Shown here: one piece after another, positions 39,348-48,035 of the stretch | How the letters are laid out: each line of letters begins with the position of its first letter | Numbering within the stretch: position 1 is the stretch's first letter | Assembly: GCF_003367235.1 (NCBI RefSeq) | Contig: NZ_QRGP01000003.1 | Location: forward strand, 124,001 to 188,000 | Length of the DNA stretch: 64,000 nt | DNA from: Sphingorhabdus pulchriflava | Lineage (GTDB): Bacteria; Pseudomonadota; Alphaproteobacteria; Sphingomonadales; Sphingomonadaceae | Direction of reading: 5' to 3' | The notes under the pieces: model-generated | Told to the model about the DNA's origin: nothing | The model's database searches: none | The model's input: only the letters and a program-made list of their open reading frames with translations | Position numbers and translations under genes: made by a program

Positions 39348-39929
39348 TCAGACCTTCCGGCTTCCGGGCTTGACCGCCTCGGTTGCGGCCAGTTCGGGCG
39401 GCAGCTCATCGGGTGCATAGGTCGGGAAATTGAGCTCGATCAGCGGGAAAAAGGGTACGCCAAGATCGACGGCGCCCGCCGACCGGTCGATGATTGATGC
39501 CGCCGCGATCACTTCGCCACCCGCCGCTTCAATTGCTTTGATCGCTTCGCGTGATGAAAGCCCGGTGGTGACTACATCTTCGACCATCAGCACCTTCTGG
39601 CCTTCGCTGAGCGCAAAGCCGCGCCGCAATCCGAAAACACCGTCAGGCCGCTCGACGAACAGTGCGTCGACGCCCAGTGCACGCCCCATTTCATGCCCTA
39701 TTATAAGGCCACCCATGGCAGGCGAGACCACGACCTCTATCTGGCTGCGGATATCGCGCGGCAGCTTTTGGGCAATGGCGACCGCGATGCGGCTTGCGCG
39801 CTCGGGGTTCATCAGCAGCCGGGCGCATTGCAAATAATAGGCGCTGTGGCGCCCCGAAGAGAGCAGGAAATGCCCTTCGAGTAGCGCTTCGGCCGCGCGG
39901 AATTCGGCGAGAATCTCGTCTTCGGTCAT
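39348..39929 (-). CDS. pyrE: Orotate phosphoribosyltransferase (PyrE)
   Basis: A 193-residue enzyme that joins orotate and PRPP to give orotidine monophosphate in pyrimidine synthesis. The PRPP-binding signature is [13 protein letters not shown]. [10 protein letters not shown] near residue 20 is the typical N-terminal substrate loop. The start is ATG 39929; an open extension upstream looks unrelated. It is the first gene of a six-gene leftward operon and is divergent from the cytochrome oxidase operon. Confidence 0.96.
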   Translation of the reverse strand: MTEDEILAEFRAAEALLEGHFLLSSGRHSAYYLQCARLLMNPERASRIAVAIAQKLPRDIRSQIEVVVSPAMGGLIIGHEMGRALGVDALFVERPDGVFGLRRGFALSEGQKVLMVEDVVTTGLSSREAIKAIEAAGGEVIAAASIIDRSAGAVDLGVPFFPLIELNFPTYAPDELPPELAATEAVKPGSRKV

Positions 39930-40033
39930 GATCGGGTGAATGTCCTGTATGTTATGGCCACGCGTTTGGCCTTTGGCTGGCAATTAGGTCTAAAAACCGT
40001 ATAAATAAATCCATAAAAACTGTTGCGCAGCGC

Positions 40034-40062
40034 TTGAGGCTTGTGCCAAGCGCGCCTATAAG
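40034..40062 (+). promoter_or_regulatory. Likely sigma-70 promoter of the cytochrome oxidase operon
   Basis: TTGAGG (40034-40039) and TATAAG (40057-40062) are separated by exactly 17 bases. This predicts a 5' leader of about 70 bases before ctaC. The leader contains a GGGATC-GTTC-GATCCC hairpin at 40108-40123, 19 bases ahead of the start codon. Confidence 0.6.
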
Positions 40063-40142
40063 CCGCGCCAAATAGCGGTTTTCGTACAAGAGTTAAGCAA
40101 AAACAATGGGATCGTTCGATCCCGAACATCGGGGCTAAAGTA

Positions 40143-41237
40143 ATGAATGTTCTGAAGAAATTGATTCTGCTCTTCGGCCTGGCGGCAATGCCCGCCATCG
40201 CGCCGGCGCAAGCGCCGAATCCGGCACCGCAGGTTGCGGCGCCCGAAGCCAAGGCTGTTCCGGCACCTGTAGCCGCCACGACTGCCGCAACTGCTGCACC
40301 GGCAGCCGATGCAAAAGCTGCAACGGCTGGCCCTGATGATGGCTCGCTGCCCGGTTATACCCCGATGAAACCGACGCCAGGCGTCGGCATGCCTGTCGAC
40401 CGCGGCGTTGATTTTCAGGATCAGTACAGCGCCAATGGCGAATATGCGAAATGGCTGAACAACAGCATTCTTTTGCCGATCATCACGATCATCTCGCTGT
40501 TTGTTCTGGGCTTGCTTTTGTTCGTGGTCGTGCGCTTCCGCCGTTCGGCGAACCCGAACCCCTCCAAAACAACGCACAACACTTTTATCGAGATCGTCTG
40601 GACGCTGGTTCCGGTGCTCATCCTGCTCGGCATTGCCTATCCGTCGCTGACGCTGGTCGCCAAGCAGTTCAAGCCTGCCCCGAAAGAGGCGGTGACGGTG
40701 AAGATAACCGGTTACCAATGGTATTGGGGCTACACCTATCCAGATCATGGCGGTTTCGAAGTCGTTTCGAACATGCTGAAGGAGCAGAGCCAGGTTGGCC
40801 CGGGCGAGCGCTATCGCACCGAGAATGACGGGCCTAGCCACCTTGCAGTCGACGCGCGCATGGTTGTTCCGGCAGGCGTTCCCATCCGTATCCAGACGAC
40901 GGCTGCAGACGTGATCCATAGCTTTGCGGTGCCCTCGCTCTGGTTCAAGCTCGATGCCGTTCCCGGCCGTCTCAACGAAAAGCAGCTGCTGATCGAAAAG
41001 CCCGGCGTCTATTTCGGACAGTGTTCGGAACTGTGCGGTGCGCGCCACGGCTATATGCCGATTGCTGTCGAGGCGCTGCCGCCCGAGAAATTCGCTGCCT
41101 GGATCAAGGCCAAGGGCGGCACAATGCCCGGCGAAAAACCGGCTGAAGCGCCCGCTGCGCCCGCCGCCGCCACTGCTGCAGCCCCCGCTGCTGCCGCACC
41201 TGTCGCTGCCGCCGCAGCCGCAGTTCCTGCCAAGTAA
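40143..41237 (+). CDS. ctaC: Cytochrome c oxidase subunit II
   Basis: A 364-residue subunit of the aa3-type oxidase that receives electrons from cytochrome c at its CuA centre. It has a signal peptide (cleavage near Ala-Pro-Ala-Gln), an Ala/Pro-rich linker (about 25-65), two membrane helices (about 108-130 and 150-172) and a periplasmic cupredoxin domain. CuA ligands are His259, Cys294, Glu296, Cys298, His302 and Met305 in Gly-Gln-Cys-Ser-Glu-Leu-Cys. Residues 333-364 form a low-complexity Ala/Pro tail beyond the usual end of the family. First gene of the operon. Confidence 0.97.
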   Translation: MNVLKKLILLFGLAAMPAIAPAQAPNPAPQVAAPEAKAVPAPVAATTAATAAPAADAKAATAGPDDGSLPGYTPMKPTPGVGMPVDRGVDFQDQYSANGEYAKWLNNSILLPIITIISLFVLGLLLFVVVRFRRSANPNPSKTTHNTFIEIVWTLVPVLILLGIAYPSLTLVAKQFKPAPKEAVTVKITGYQWYWGYTYPDHGGFEVVSNMLKEQSQVGPGERYRTENDGPSHLAVDARMVVPAGVPIRIQTTAADVIHSFAVPSLWFKLDAVPGRLNEKQLLIEKPGVYFGQCSELCGARHGYMPIAVEALPPEKFAAWIKAKGGTMPGEKPAEAPAAPAAATAAAPAAAAPVAAAAAAVPAK

Positions 41238-41254
41238 GACAAGAGGCAAAGACG

Positions 41255-42916
41255 ATGACAACCATTGCCGCACATCCTGCCGATCATCATGATCATGCAG
41301 ACCATGACCACAAGCCGGGCTTTTTCGCTCGCTGGTTCATGTCGACCAACCACAAGGATATCGGGACGCTGTACCTGATCTTCGCAATCTTCGCCGGTAT
41401 AATCGGCGGCGCGATTTCGGGGATGATGCGTCTGGAACTGGCTGCTCCCGGCATCCAGTATCTGACCGGCTGGGCATCAATGATGGCCGGTAAAGAGGCA
41501 TCGCTCGACGAAGCCTATCATATGTGGAACGTGCTGATTACCGCGCACGGCCTGATCATGGTGTTCTTCATGGTCATGCCTGCGATTATCGGCGGTTTCG
41601 GCAACTGGTTCGTACCGTTGATGATCGGCGCGCCAGACATGGCCTTCCCGCGCATGAACAATATCAGCTTCTGGCTGACAGTCGTTGCCTTCATCATGTT
41701 GCTTGGCTCCACCTTCGTGCCCGGTGGCACAGGTCTGGGTGCGGGGACGGGCTGGACGGTCTATGCGCCGCTTTCAACCTCGGGCTCGGTTGGGCCGGCA
41801 GTCGACATGGCGATCTTCTCGCTTCACCTGGCGGGTGCCGCGTCGATCCTTGGTGCCGTCAACTTCATCACCACCATCTTCAACATGCGCGCACCGGGGA
41901 TGACCATCCACAAAATGCCGCTGTTCGTATGGTCGGTGCTGGTTACCGCATTCCTGCTGCTGCTCGCACTCCCCGTGCTCGCCGCTGCTATCACCATGTT
42001 GCTGGTTGACCGCAACTTTGGCGGCGCCTTCTTCGATGCCGCTGCCGGTGGTGACCCGATCCTCTACCAGCATCTTTTCTGGTTCTTCGGTCACCCTGAA
42101 GTGTACATCATGATCCTGCCGGGCTTCGGCATTGTCAGCCAGATCGTTGCAACCTTCAGCCGCAAGCCGGTCTTCGGCTATCTCGGCATGGCCTATGCCA
42201 TGGTCGCGATTGGCGTCGTCGGTTTCGTCGTCTGGGCGCACCACATGTTTACGATCGGCATGAGCGTCGAGATGAAGATGTATTTCACTGCGGCGACGAT
42301 GGTTATCGCGGTGCCAACCGGCATCAAGATTTTCAGCTGGATTGCCACTATGTGGGGCGGCTCGCTGAGCTTCAAGGTGCCGATGGTCTGGGCGCTGGGC
42401 TTCATCTTCATGTTCACCGTGGGTGGCGTGACCGGTGTTGTCCTCGCCAATGGTGGCCTCGACGATAATTTGCACGACACCTATTATGTTGTCGCGCACT
42501 TCCACTATGTGCTCTCACTGGGTGCGGTCTTCTCGCTGTTCGCCGGTTTCTATTACTGGTTCGGCAAGATGAGCGGTCGCCATCTGAACGAGTTCCTGGG
42601 CCATTTGCACTTCTGGGTGTTCTTCATCGGCGTGAACGTATTGTTCTTCCCGATGCACTTCCTGGGCAATCAGGGCATGCCTCGTCGCTATCCCGACTAT
42701 GCAGAAGCCTATGCGCACTGGAACGAAGTCGCGTCGATCGGCTATGCGATCATGGGCGTTGGCGTATTGATCTTCTTCGTCAACGTGATCTGGTCGCTGC
42801 TGGCTGGCCGCAAGGCAGAAGGCAATTACTGGGGTGAAGGCGCGACGACGCTCGAATGGACATTGTCGAGCCCGCCGCCGTTCCACCAGTTCGAAACGCT
42901 CCCGGTTATCAAATAA
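41255..42916 (+). CDS. ctaD: Cytochrome c oxidase subunit I (haem-copper catalytic subunit)
   Basis: A 553-residue, twelve-helix inner-membrane protein that reduces O2 to water and pumps protons. Visible features: the haem a ligand His in Ile-Thr-Ala-His-Gly-Leu-Ile-Met, the CuB/cross-linked Tyr motif His-Pro-Glu-Val-Tyr-Ile, the His-His pair in Trp-Ala-His-His-Met-Phe, and the late haem ligands in [13 protein letters not shown]. The N-terminus has an extra His/Asp-rich stretch before [13 protein letters not shown]. It follows ctaC after 17 bases. Confidence 0.98.
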   Translation: MTTIAAHPADHHDHADHDHKPGFFARWFMSTNHKDIGTLYLIFAIFAGIIGGAISGMMRLELAAPGIQYLTGWASMMAGKEASLDEAYHMWNVLITAHGLIMVFFMVMPAIIGGFGNWFVPLMIGAPDMAFPRMNNISFWLTVVAFIMLLGSTFVPGGTGLGAGTGWTVYAPLSTSGSVGPAVDMAIFSLHLAGAASILGAVNFITTIFNMRAPGMTIHKMPLFVWSVLVTAFLLLLALPVLAAAITMLLVDRNFGGAFFDAAAGGDPILYQHLFWFFGHPEVYIMILPGFGIVSQIVATFSRKPVFGYLGMAYAMVAIGVVGFVVWAHHMFTIGMSVEMKMYFTAATMVIAVPTGIKIFSWIATMWGGSLSFKVPMVWALGFIFMFTVGGVTGVVLANGGLDDNLHDTYYVVAHFHYVLSLGAVFSLFAGFYYWFGKMSGRHLNEFLGHLHFWVFFIGVNVLFFPMHFLGNQGMPRRYPDYAEAYAHWNEVASIGYAIMGVGVLIFFVNVIWSLLAGRKAEGNYWGEGATTLEWTLSSPPPFHQFETLPVIK

Positions 42917-42924
42917 GATAGCAT

Positions 42925-42953
42925 CCCCTCCCGCCCCAAAAAGGCGGGGGGGG
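42925..42953 (+). terminator. Strong hairpin between ctaD and ctaB
   Basis: An 11-pair stem (CCCCTCCCGCC with the following G-rich arm, one G-U pair) and a seven-base A-rich loop lie nine bases past the ctaD stop. No T-run follows, so it is more likely an mRNA-stabilising or partial-termination element than a full terminator. Confidence 0.5.
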
Positions 42954-42966
42954 TTGGATTTAGACA

Positions 42967-43872
42967 ATGACGATTGCTGCACGCGAAATCACTCTTCCTG
43001 CCGACTGGCGGGATTTCTGGGCGCTTACAAAGCCCCGGGTGATGTCGCTTGTGGTTTTTACCGCGCTCTGTGGATTGCTGGCAGCGCCCGGCGAGATTCA
43101 CCCGATACTCGCCTTTACCGCCATCTTGTGCATCGCAACCGGTGCCGGTGCGTCGGGTGCGCTGAACCAATGGTATGAAGCTGAACTCGATGCCAAAATG
43201 AAGCGCACCGCAGGGCGTCCCTTGCCTGATGGCCGGATGGAGCGCGAATCAGCGCTGCACTTCGGTATCGGCCTTGCCGCCTTTTCGGTGGGTATCATGG
43301 GCGTTGCGGTCAATTGGCTGTCGGCGGGCATTCTCGCCTTTTCGATCTTCTTCTACGCCGTCGTCTATACGATGTGGTTGAAACCCAATACGCCGCAGAA
43401 TATCGTTATCGGCGGGGCTGCTGGTGCCTTTCCTCCGGTTATCGGCTGGGCTGCGGTGACCGGTGACCTGACACTGCTTCCGCTGTTGATGTTCGCCATC
43501 ATCTTTTTCTGGACCCCGCCGCATTTCTGGTCGCTCGCGCTGTTTATGAAGTCCGATTATGGTGCCGCAGGCATTCCGATGCTGCCCAATGTTTCTGGCC
43601 AGCGGGTGACCCGCAACCAGATTTTCGGCTACAGCTTCGTGTTGGCGGCCATCGCTGTGGCGCCTTGGTATCTGGGTATGACCGGTGCGATTTACGGCGT
43701 CACGACTGTCGCATTGAACGCGGTTTTTCTTGGCCTCGCCTTTGCTGTCTGGCGCAATGAGACGACCGAAGCGCAGATGATGAAGGCGGAAAAACGCCTG
43801 TTTGGCTATTCGGTGCTTTATCTGTTCATACTTTTCGCCGCGTTGGCCTTCGACAGGATGTTGCTCGTATGA
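42967..43872 (+). CDS. ctaB: Protoheme IX farnesyltransferase (haem O synthase)
   Basis: A 301-residue UbiA-type prenyltransferase with about nine membrane helices that adds a farnesyl group to haem B, making haem O for the oxidase. The first aspartate-rich motif is [19 protein letters not shown]. [12 protein letters not shown] and Lys-Ser-Asp-Tyr are in the second. Position between ctaD and ctaG is standard. Its stop overlaps the next start by four bases. Confidence 0.97.
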   Translation: MTIAAREITLPADWRDFWALTKPRVMSLVVFTALCGLLAAPGEIHPILAFTAILCIATGAGASGALNQWYEAELDAKMKRTAGRPLPDGRMERESALHFGIGLAAFSVGIMGVAVNWLSAGILAFSIFFYAVVYTMWLKPNTPQNIVIGGAAGAFPPVIGWAAVTGDLTLLPLLMFAIIFFWTPPHFWSLALFMKSDYGAAGIPMLPNVSGQRVTRNQIFGYSFVLAAIAVAPWYLGMTGAIYGVTTVALNAVFLGLAFAVWRNETTEAQMMKAEKRLFGYSVLYLFILFAALAFDRMLLV

Positions 43873-44057
43873 CCGACGATGTGAAACCCGCAGCCCAAGA
43901 CATGGGTCCGCAAATGGTCGGCAGCCTCAGTGTTGAAGAAAGCCGCCTTGTCCGCAGCCGCCAAGCCGGTCGCGCGCGGGCTATGGCTGTGGTTCTGTTC
44001 GGCCTTTGTGTGCTGTTCTTTGCCATCACTGTCGTCAAGGTAGGAGTTTGGGGATGA
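43869..44057 (+). CDS. Small single-helix protein of the oxidase operon (CoxF-like)
   Basis: A 62-residue protein with a polar N-terminal half, an Arg-rich segment ([10 protein letters not shown]) and one C-terminal membrane helix ([14 protein letters not shown]). It overlaps ctaB and ctaG by four bases each. A small protein in this exact place is common in alphaproteobacterial oxidase operons and is often named CoxF; its role is not settled. Confidence 0.85.
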   Translation: MTDDVKPAAQDMGPQMVGSLSVEESRLVRSRQAGRARAMAVVLFGLCVLFFAITVVKVGVWG

Positions 44058-44617
44058 CGGCACTAGCTGCAACCCAGAAGTCGAATGTCAAAACCGCTCT
44101 GATGGCAGGCGCGATTGCCATCGGCATGGTCGGGATGGGCTTTGCTGCCGTTCCGCTCTACCGCATTTTCTGTCAGGTAACCGGCTTTGGCGGAACGACC
44201 ATGCGTGTCAGTGAGGCTCAAGCTGCGACGGTGCAAGCCGTGAGTAAGACTGTCGTCGTTCGCTTCGACGCCAACCAGCGCGGCCTGCCGTGGGAGTTCA
44301 AGCCGGAGCGCCCGACCGATACGGTCAGCATTGGGGCGCGCGACATGTCGGTCTTCATCGCAAAGAATTTGTCCGACCAACCCGTGACAGGCACAGCGAC
44401 GTTCAACGTCACGCCCGCACAGGCCGGAAAATATTTCAACAAGATTCAGTGCTTCTGCTTTACCGAGCAGACGCTGAAAGCTGGCGAGCAGATTCGCATG
44501 CCGGTGCTTTATTATGTCGATCCGAAGATCATGACCGATCCGGATACCAAGGATATCGAAGAAATTACGCTCAGCTATACCTTCTACCCGGTGGACCAAC
44601 CGGGTCAGGGAAGCTAA
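44054..44617 (+). CDS. ctaG: Cytochrome c oxidase assembly protein CtaG/Cox11
   Basis: A 187-residue copper chaperone that delivers copper to the CuB site of subunit I. It has one N-terminal membrane helix followed by Val-Pro-Leu-Tyr-Arg-Ile-Phe-Cys-Gln-Val-Thr-Gly-Phe-Gly-Gly, then a periplasmic immunoglobulin-like domain. The copper-binding Cys-Phe-Cys-Phe motif is intact in Lys-Ile-Gln-Cys-Phe-Cys-Phe-Thr-Glu-Gln. Start ATG 44054 overlaps the preceding stop (ATGA). Confidence 0.97.
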   Translation: MTALAATQKSNVKTALMAGAIAIGMVGMGFAAVPLYRIFCQVTGFGGTTMRVSEAQAATVQAVSKTVVVRFDANQRGLPWEFKPERPTDTVSIGARDMSVFIAKNLSDQPVTGTATFNVTPAQAGKYFNKIQCFCFTEQTLKAGEQIRMPVLYYVDPKIMTDPDTKDIEEITLSYTFYPVDQPGQGS

Positions 44618-44657
44618 GGGCAAAGTTGAAACAGGTTAGGGAATAGGGAAGCAAACC

Positions 44658-45545
44658 ATGGCCGGTGCCAAGAACCACGATTATCACATTCTGCCGCCGA
44701 GCATCACCCCGTTGCTGGGGTCGTTCTCGGCACTCACCATGTTCTTTGGCATGGTGATGATGTTCCAGCCGAAAGTGCTGGGCGGCTATGGCAGCCTTGT
44801 CTTTGGTGCAGGCCTGATCGGTGTTCTTTACACCTTCTGGACTTGGTGGGCGGATGTCATTCGCGAAGCGCATGCGGGCGACCACACTCCGGTTGTGCAG
44901 TTGCATCTGCGTTATGGCATGATCCTGTTCATTGCGTCGGAAGTGATGTTCTTCGTCGGCTGGTTCTGGGCCTGGTTCGATTATTCGTTGTTCCCTGTAC
45001 CGCTGCAGGTCGAAATTGACCATGCGACGCACGCATTTACTGTTACCAACCTGATCGGTCAGGAAGGCGCTGCAGCGCTTGAGCAATGGCCGCCGAAAGG
45101 TATGCAGGTCTTTGACGCGTTTAGCCTGCCTTTGCTCAACACGCTGATCCTGCTCTGCTCCGGCACCACTGTCACCTGGGCGCACCACGCGCTTATCCAT
45201 GGCGATCGCAAGGGCCTGATCAACGGTCTGTGGCTGACCATCATCCTTGGTGTGATCTTCTCCTGCGTGCAGGCCTATGAATATTCGATCGCGCCCTTCC
45301 CCTTTGCAGGGCTGAACTATGGCTCGGCTTTCTTCATGGCGACCGGCTTCCACGGTTTCCACGTGATTGTCGGTACGATCTTCCTGATCGTTTGCCTTGC
45401 CCGCGCCTATAAGGGCCATTTCACGCCCAAGCAGCATTTCGGTTTCGAAGCAGCTGCCTGGTACTGGCATTTCGTCGATGTTGTCTGGCTCTTCCTTTTT
45501 GTCGTCGTCTATGTCTGGGGCGGCTGGGGCGCACCGGTCCATTGA
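44658..45545 (+). CDS. ctaE: Cytochrome c oxidase subunit III
   Basis: A 295-residue, seven-helix membrane subunit that stabilises the oxidase. The N-terminus His-Asp-Tyr-His-Ile-Leu-Pro-Pro-Ser is typical, as are Arg-Tyr-Gly-Met-Ile-Leu-Phe-Ile-Ala-Ser-Glu-Val-Met-Phe-Phe, Phe-Phe-Met-Ala-Thr-Gly-Phe-His-Gly-Phe-His-Val and Ala-Ala-Trp-Tyr-Trp-His-Phe-Val-Asp-Val-Val-Trp near the C-terminus. It begins 40 bases after ctaG. The next gene starts 22 bases downstream and contains a strong terminator-like hairpin. Confidence 0.98.
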   Translation: MAGAKNHDYHILPPSITPLLGSFSALTMFFGMVMMFQPKVLGGYGSLVFGAGLIGVLYTFWTWWADVIREAHAGDHTPVVQLHLRYGMILFIASEVMFFVGWFWAWFDYSLFPVPLQVEIDHATHAFTVTNLIGQEGAAALEQWPPKGMQVFDAFSLPLLNTLILLCSGTTVTWAHHALIHGDRKGLINGLWLTIILGVIFSCVQAYEYSIAPFPFAGLNYGSAFFMATGFHGFHVIVGTIFLIVCLARAYKGHFTPKQHFGFEAAAWYWHFVDVVWLFLFVVVYVWGGWGAPVH

Positions 45546-45567
45546 TAGCCATCGGCCGGTATCGGCG

Positions 45568-45963
45568 ATGACGAACACTCAAATATCAAAAGGGCAGCCT
45601 GGCTTGGTTCAGGCTGCCCTTTTTGGTCTTTGCCCGAAATGCGGCGCCAAGACGCTTTTTGCCGGTCCCGCTCGGTTTTCCGAACGCTGTGGCAATTGTG
45701 GATTGGAATATTCGACGTTCAATGTAGGCGATGGCCCGGCGGCCCTGTTGACCATGGCGATTGGCGCATTGATTATTGTTTTGGCGATCAGCCTTGAACT
45801 TGGTGCACATCCGCCCTTCTGGGTTCATGCCCTGATATGGGTGCCGTTGACGGTTCTGCTTGTCGTTGCGTCATTGCGCTTTGCCAAAGGGGCCTTACTG
45901 GTTGCCGAGCATCGCAACCGTGCGGTCGAAGGACGTCTGGCAGAGAGCGACGATACCGAATGA
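45568..45963 (+). CDS. DUF983-family membrane protein
   Basis: A 131-residue protein with an N-terminal zinc-ribbon-like part (Cys-Pro-Lys-Cys-Gly and Cys-Gly-Asn-Cys-Gly) and two C-terminal membrane helices. DUF983 genes are regular members of alphaproteobacterial oxidase operons, between subunit III and SURF1. Function is unproven; an assembly role is inferred from position. Codons 7-19 lie inside a perfect terminator-like hairpin (45588-45624), but the conserved Ala-Leu-Phe-Gly-Leu-Cys-Pro-Lys-Cys start of the domain is encoded through and just after it, so the upstream ATG seems real. Its stop overlaps surf1. Confidence 0.88.
   Translation: MTNTQISKGQPGLVQAALFGLCPKCGAKTLFAGPARFSERCGNCGLEYSTFNVGDGPAALLTMAIGALIIVLAISLELGAHPPFWVHALIWVPLTVLLVVASLRFAKGALLVAEHRNRAVEGRLAESDDTE
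45588..45624 (+). terminator. Perfect terminator-like hairpin inside the DUF983 coding region
   Basis: AAAAGGGCAGCCTG (45588-45601) and its exact complement CAGGCTGCCCTTTT (45610-45623) enclose an eight-base loop, ending in five Ts. It has the form of an ideal intrinsic terminator for the ctaC-ctaE transcript, but lies 20 bases into the next reading frame. Confidence 0.7.
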
Positions 45964-46586
45964 AAATGCGACTGCCCTTTATCCCGACCGTCATCGTAGC
46001 GCTTGCTGTCGCTGCGATGGTCGCACTTGGGGTTTGGCAGTTGCAACGCAAGGCGGAGAAAGAAGCTCTGATAGCGATCTATTCGGCGAATATCGGCAAG
46101 CCTGCCATAGCCTTTCCCGAACTGCCACCGGTACGCGACGCGGAAATGTTCCGGAAATCTTCGGTGAATTGCCTGGAAGTCATTGGCTGGCAAAGCGGTT
46201 CGGGTCGCGACACCCAAGGAAAGCCGGGCATCCAGTTCATCGCCGAGTGCAAGACAGGTGCGGAAGGTCCTGGCGCGCTGGTTGCGTTCGGAATTACCGA
46301 TCGTCCGGATTTCAAGCCATCATGGAAGGGCGGGGTTATTCAGGGAACCATCGTTCTCGAACCCAATCGATACAGCTTTCTGGAGCGGATGATCGGTGTA
46401 ATCCCGACTCCGTTGCCGATGCTGATAGCTGACTCCGCCCCAGAAGGCATGCGACCGGTGGCTCAACCTGATCCAAAGGATGTGACCAACAACCATCTGT
46501 CCTATGCAGTGCAATGGTTCTTCTTCGCGGCTGCGGCGCTGGTGATTTACCTTCTGGCGCTGCGTCGCCGTCAATCTGGCCGTTGA
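45960..46586 (+). CDS. SURF1-family oxidase assembly protein
   Basis: A 208-residue protein with the SURF1 topology: one helix at each end (about 6-24 and 185-203) and a periplasmic domain between. The N-terminus has Leu-Gly-Val-Trp-Gln-Leu-Gln-Arg-Lys, the hallmark of the family, and the C-terminus Asn-Asn-His-Leu-Ser-Tyr-Ala-Val-Gln-Trp-Phe-Phe-Phe-Ala. SURF1 proteins help insert haem a into subunit I. ATG 45960 overlaps the DUF983 stop by four bases. TSUP permease follows with overlap. Confidence 0.93.
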   Translation: MKMRLPFIPTVIVALAVAAMVALGVWQLQRKAEKEALIAIYSANIGKPAIAFPELPPVRDAEMFRKSSVNCLEVIGWQSGSGRDTQGKPGIQFIAECKTGAEGPGALVAFGITDRPDFKPSWKGGVIQGTIVLEPNRYSFLERMIGVIPTPLPMLIADSAPEGMRPVAQPDPKDVTNNHLSYAVQWFFFAAAALVIYLLALRRRQSGR

Positions 46587-47338
46587 GCGTCCCGACCGAT
46601 TTGGTTTTCTGGCTAGTTGCCGGGCTGGCCATCCTGCTTGTTGGATTGGCCAAGGGTGGCTTTGCCGGACTGGGCGCGGCCTCAATGCCTCTGATCGCCC
46701 TGGTGATGGATCCGGTGCAGGGTGCCGCGATGCTGCTTCCGATATTGATGGTGCAGGATGTCGTTAGCGTATGGTCCTTCCGCAAGGAATATGACCGCGC
46801 TTTGCTATGTCAGATGCTGCCCGGCGCGGCTGTCGGCATTTTTCTCGGCTGGTTGTTTGCGAACTCGGTTTCGACCGAGGGCGTGAAGGGATTGGTCGGT
46901 CTGATCGCGCTCGCTTTCGGGTTTTACCGTCTGGCGGAAAACCGGTTGGGCACGGCGGGCTGGGCCATCGCCATGCCGGGATGGGTCGGCACTTTCTGGG
47001 GTGCCGTAGCCGGTTTCACCAGTCATGTCGCGCATGCGGGCGGGCCACCTTTCCAGATCTGGGCACTGTCGCGAAACCTGCCGCATACGATTTTCATCGG
47101 CACCTCGGCGATTTTCTTTGCTGCGATCAACTATATGAAAGTTCCCGCCTATCTTGCGCTCGGGCAATTCACCGCAGAGACATTGTGGCTGACGGTTCTG
47201 TTCATGCCACTGGCAATCATCAGCACGATTGCAGGCGTGATTCTGGTGCGCCGGATTTCGCCGGCGCGATTCCATCTCGCGATCAACCTGCTGATGATCA
47301 TTGTGGGTGCGGAACTGATCCGCGAAGCCATCTGGTAG
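46583..47338 (+). CDS. TSUP-family permease (TauE/SafE), oxidase-operon copy
   Basis: A protein of about 251 residues with eight membrane helices in two repeats, of the sulfite exporter TauE/SafE family. The first repeat has Gly-Leu-Ala-Lys-Gly-Gly-Phe-Ala-Gly-Leu-Gly and the second Gly-Phe-Thr-Ser-His-Val-Ala-His-Ala-Gly-Gly-Pro-Pro-Phe, both typical. The proposed start, TTG 46583, overlaps the surf1 stop (TTGA); no ATG is available before the first helix. Coupling to surf1 makes it the ninth gene of the oxidase operon. The transported anion is unknown; a second TSUP gene is at 50 kb. Confidence 0.85.
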   Translation: MSVPTDLVFWLVAGLAILLVGLAKGGFAGLGAASMPLIALVMDPVQGAAMLLPILMVQDVVSVWSFRKEYDRALLCQMLPGAAVGIFLGWLFANSVSTEGVKGLVGLIALAFGFYRLAENRLGTAGWAIAMPGWVGTFWGAVAGFTSHVAHAGGPPFQIWALSRNLPHTIFIGTSAIFFAAINYMKVPAYLALGQFTAETLWLTVLFMPLAIISTIAGVILVRRISPARFHLAINLLMIIVGAELIREAIW

Positions 47339-47353
47339 GGCGAACCCCGCGCC

Positions 47354-47875
47354 TTATTTCGGCGCGAGCACCATAAGCATCTGGCGGCCTTCCATGCGCG
47401 GATAGGCCTCAACCTTGGCGGTTTCAGTCATATCCTCGGCGACGCGCTGCAGCAGCGCCATGCCAAGTTGCTGGTGCGAAAGCTCGCGACCGCGGAAGCG
47501 CAGCGTCACCTTCACCTTGTCACCTTCGCCGATAAATTCGACGATCTTTTTCATCTTCGTCATATAGTCATGATCGTCGATGTTTGGACGCATCTTGATC
47601 TCTTTGATCTCCTGCGTCTTCTGGCTCTTTCGGGCAAGGTTGGCCTTTTTCTGGGCCTCATATTTATATTTGCCGACGTCGAGGAATTTGCAAACCGGCG
47701 GGTCAGCATTGGGGGAGACTTCGACAAGGTCAAGGCCGACTTCGGCGGCCTGTGCAATTGCTTCGCGGGTGTACATCACACCCAGATTTTCGCCCTCTTC
47801 ATCGATGACGCGAACTTTTTCGCTCTGGATGAACTCATTATAGCGCGGTCCACTTTTGACCGGAGGCGTGTTCAT
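47354..47875 (-). CDS. infC: Translation initiation factor IF-3
   Basis: At least 173 residues, the standard two-domain IF-3 that binds the 30S subunit and checks initiator tRNA and start codon. Signatures: Gly-Pro-Arg-Tyr-Asn-Glu-Phe-Ile near the N-terminus, [14 protein letters not shown], and Arg-Phe-Arg-Gly-Arg-Glu in the C-domain. ATG 47875 has no good ribosome binding site. An AGGAG at 47912-47908 is eight bases before an in-frame ATC at 47899, which would add Ile-Ala-Ala-Pro-Val-Ser-Arg-Arg. A rare start would fit the AUU-based autoregulation of E. coli infC. rpmI-rplT do not follow it. Confidence 0.95.
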   Translation of the reverse strand: MNTPPVKSGPRYNEFIQSEKVRVIDEEGENLGVMYTREAIAQAAEVGLDLVEVSPNADPPVCKFLDVGKYKYEAQKKANLARKSQKTQEIKEIKMRPNIDDHDYMTKMKKIVEFIGEGDKVKVTLRFRGRELSHQQLGMALLQRVAEDMTETAKVEAYPRMEGRQMLMVLAPK

Positions 47876-47907
47876 ACGCCGTGAGACTGGGGCAGCGATA
47901 GCAATTA

Positions 47908-47912
47908 CTCCT
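47908..47912 (-). promoter_or_regulatory. Ribosome binding site implying a non-AUG infC start
   Basis: AGGAG on the minus strand, eight bases before an in-frame ATC (47899-47897). The annotated ATG at 47875 lacks any comparable site, so the AUC codon is the better-placed start. Confidence 0.5.
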
Positions 47913-48035
47913 GAAATTGATGTTGGCTCGCCCTTACAGACAAATGCGTTACAAATAAAGGGCTGGCCGCATCACCTGTTGCTTTTGTGCACAGGCGTTG
48001 CAGCGATGCAACGAGGGGGCAGTTCTGGCCAGATT

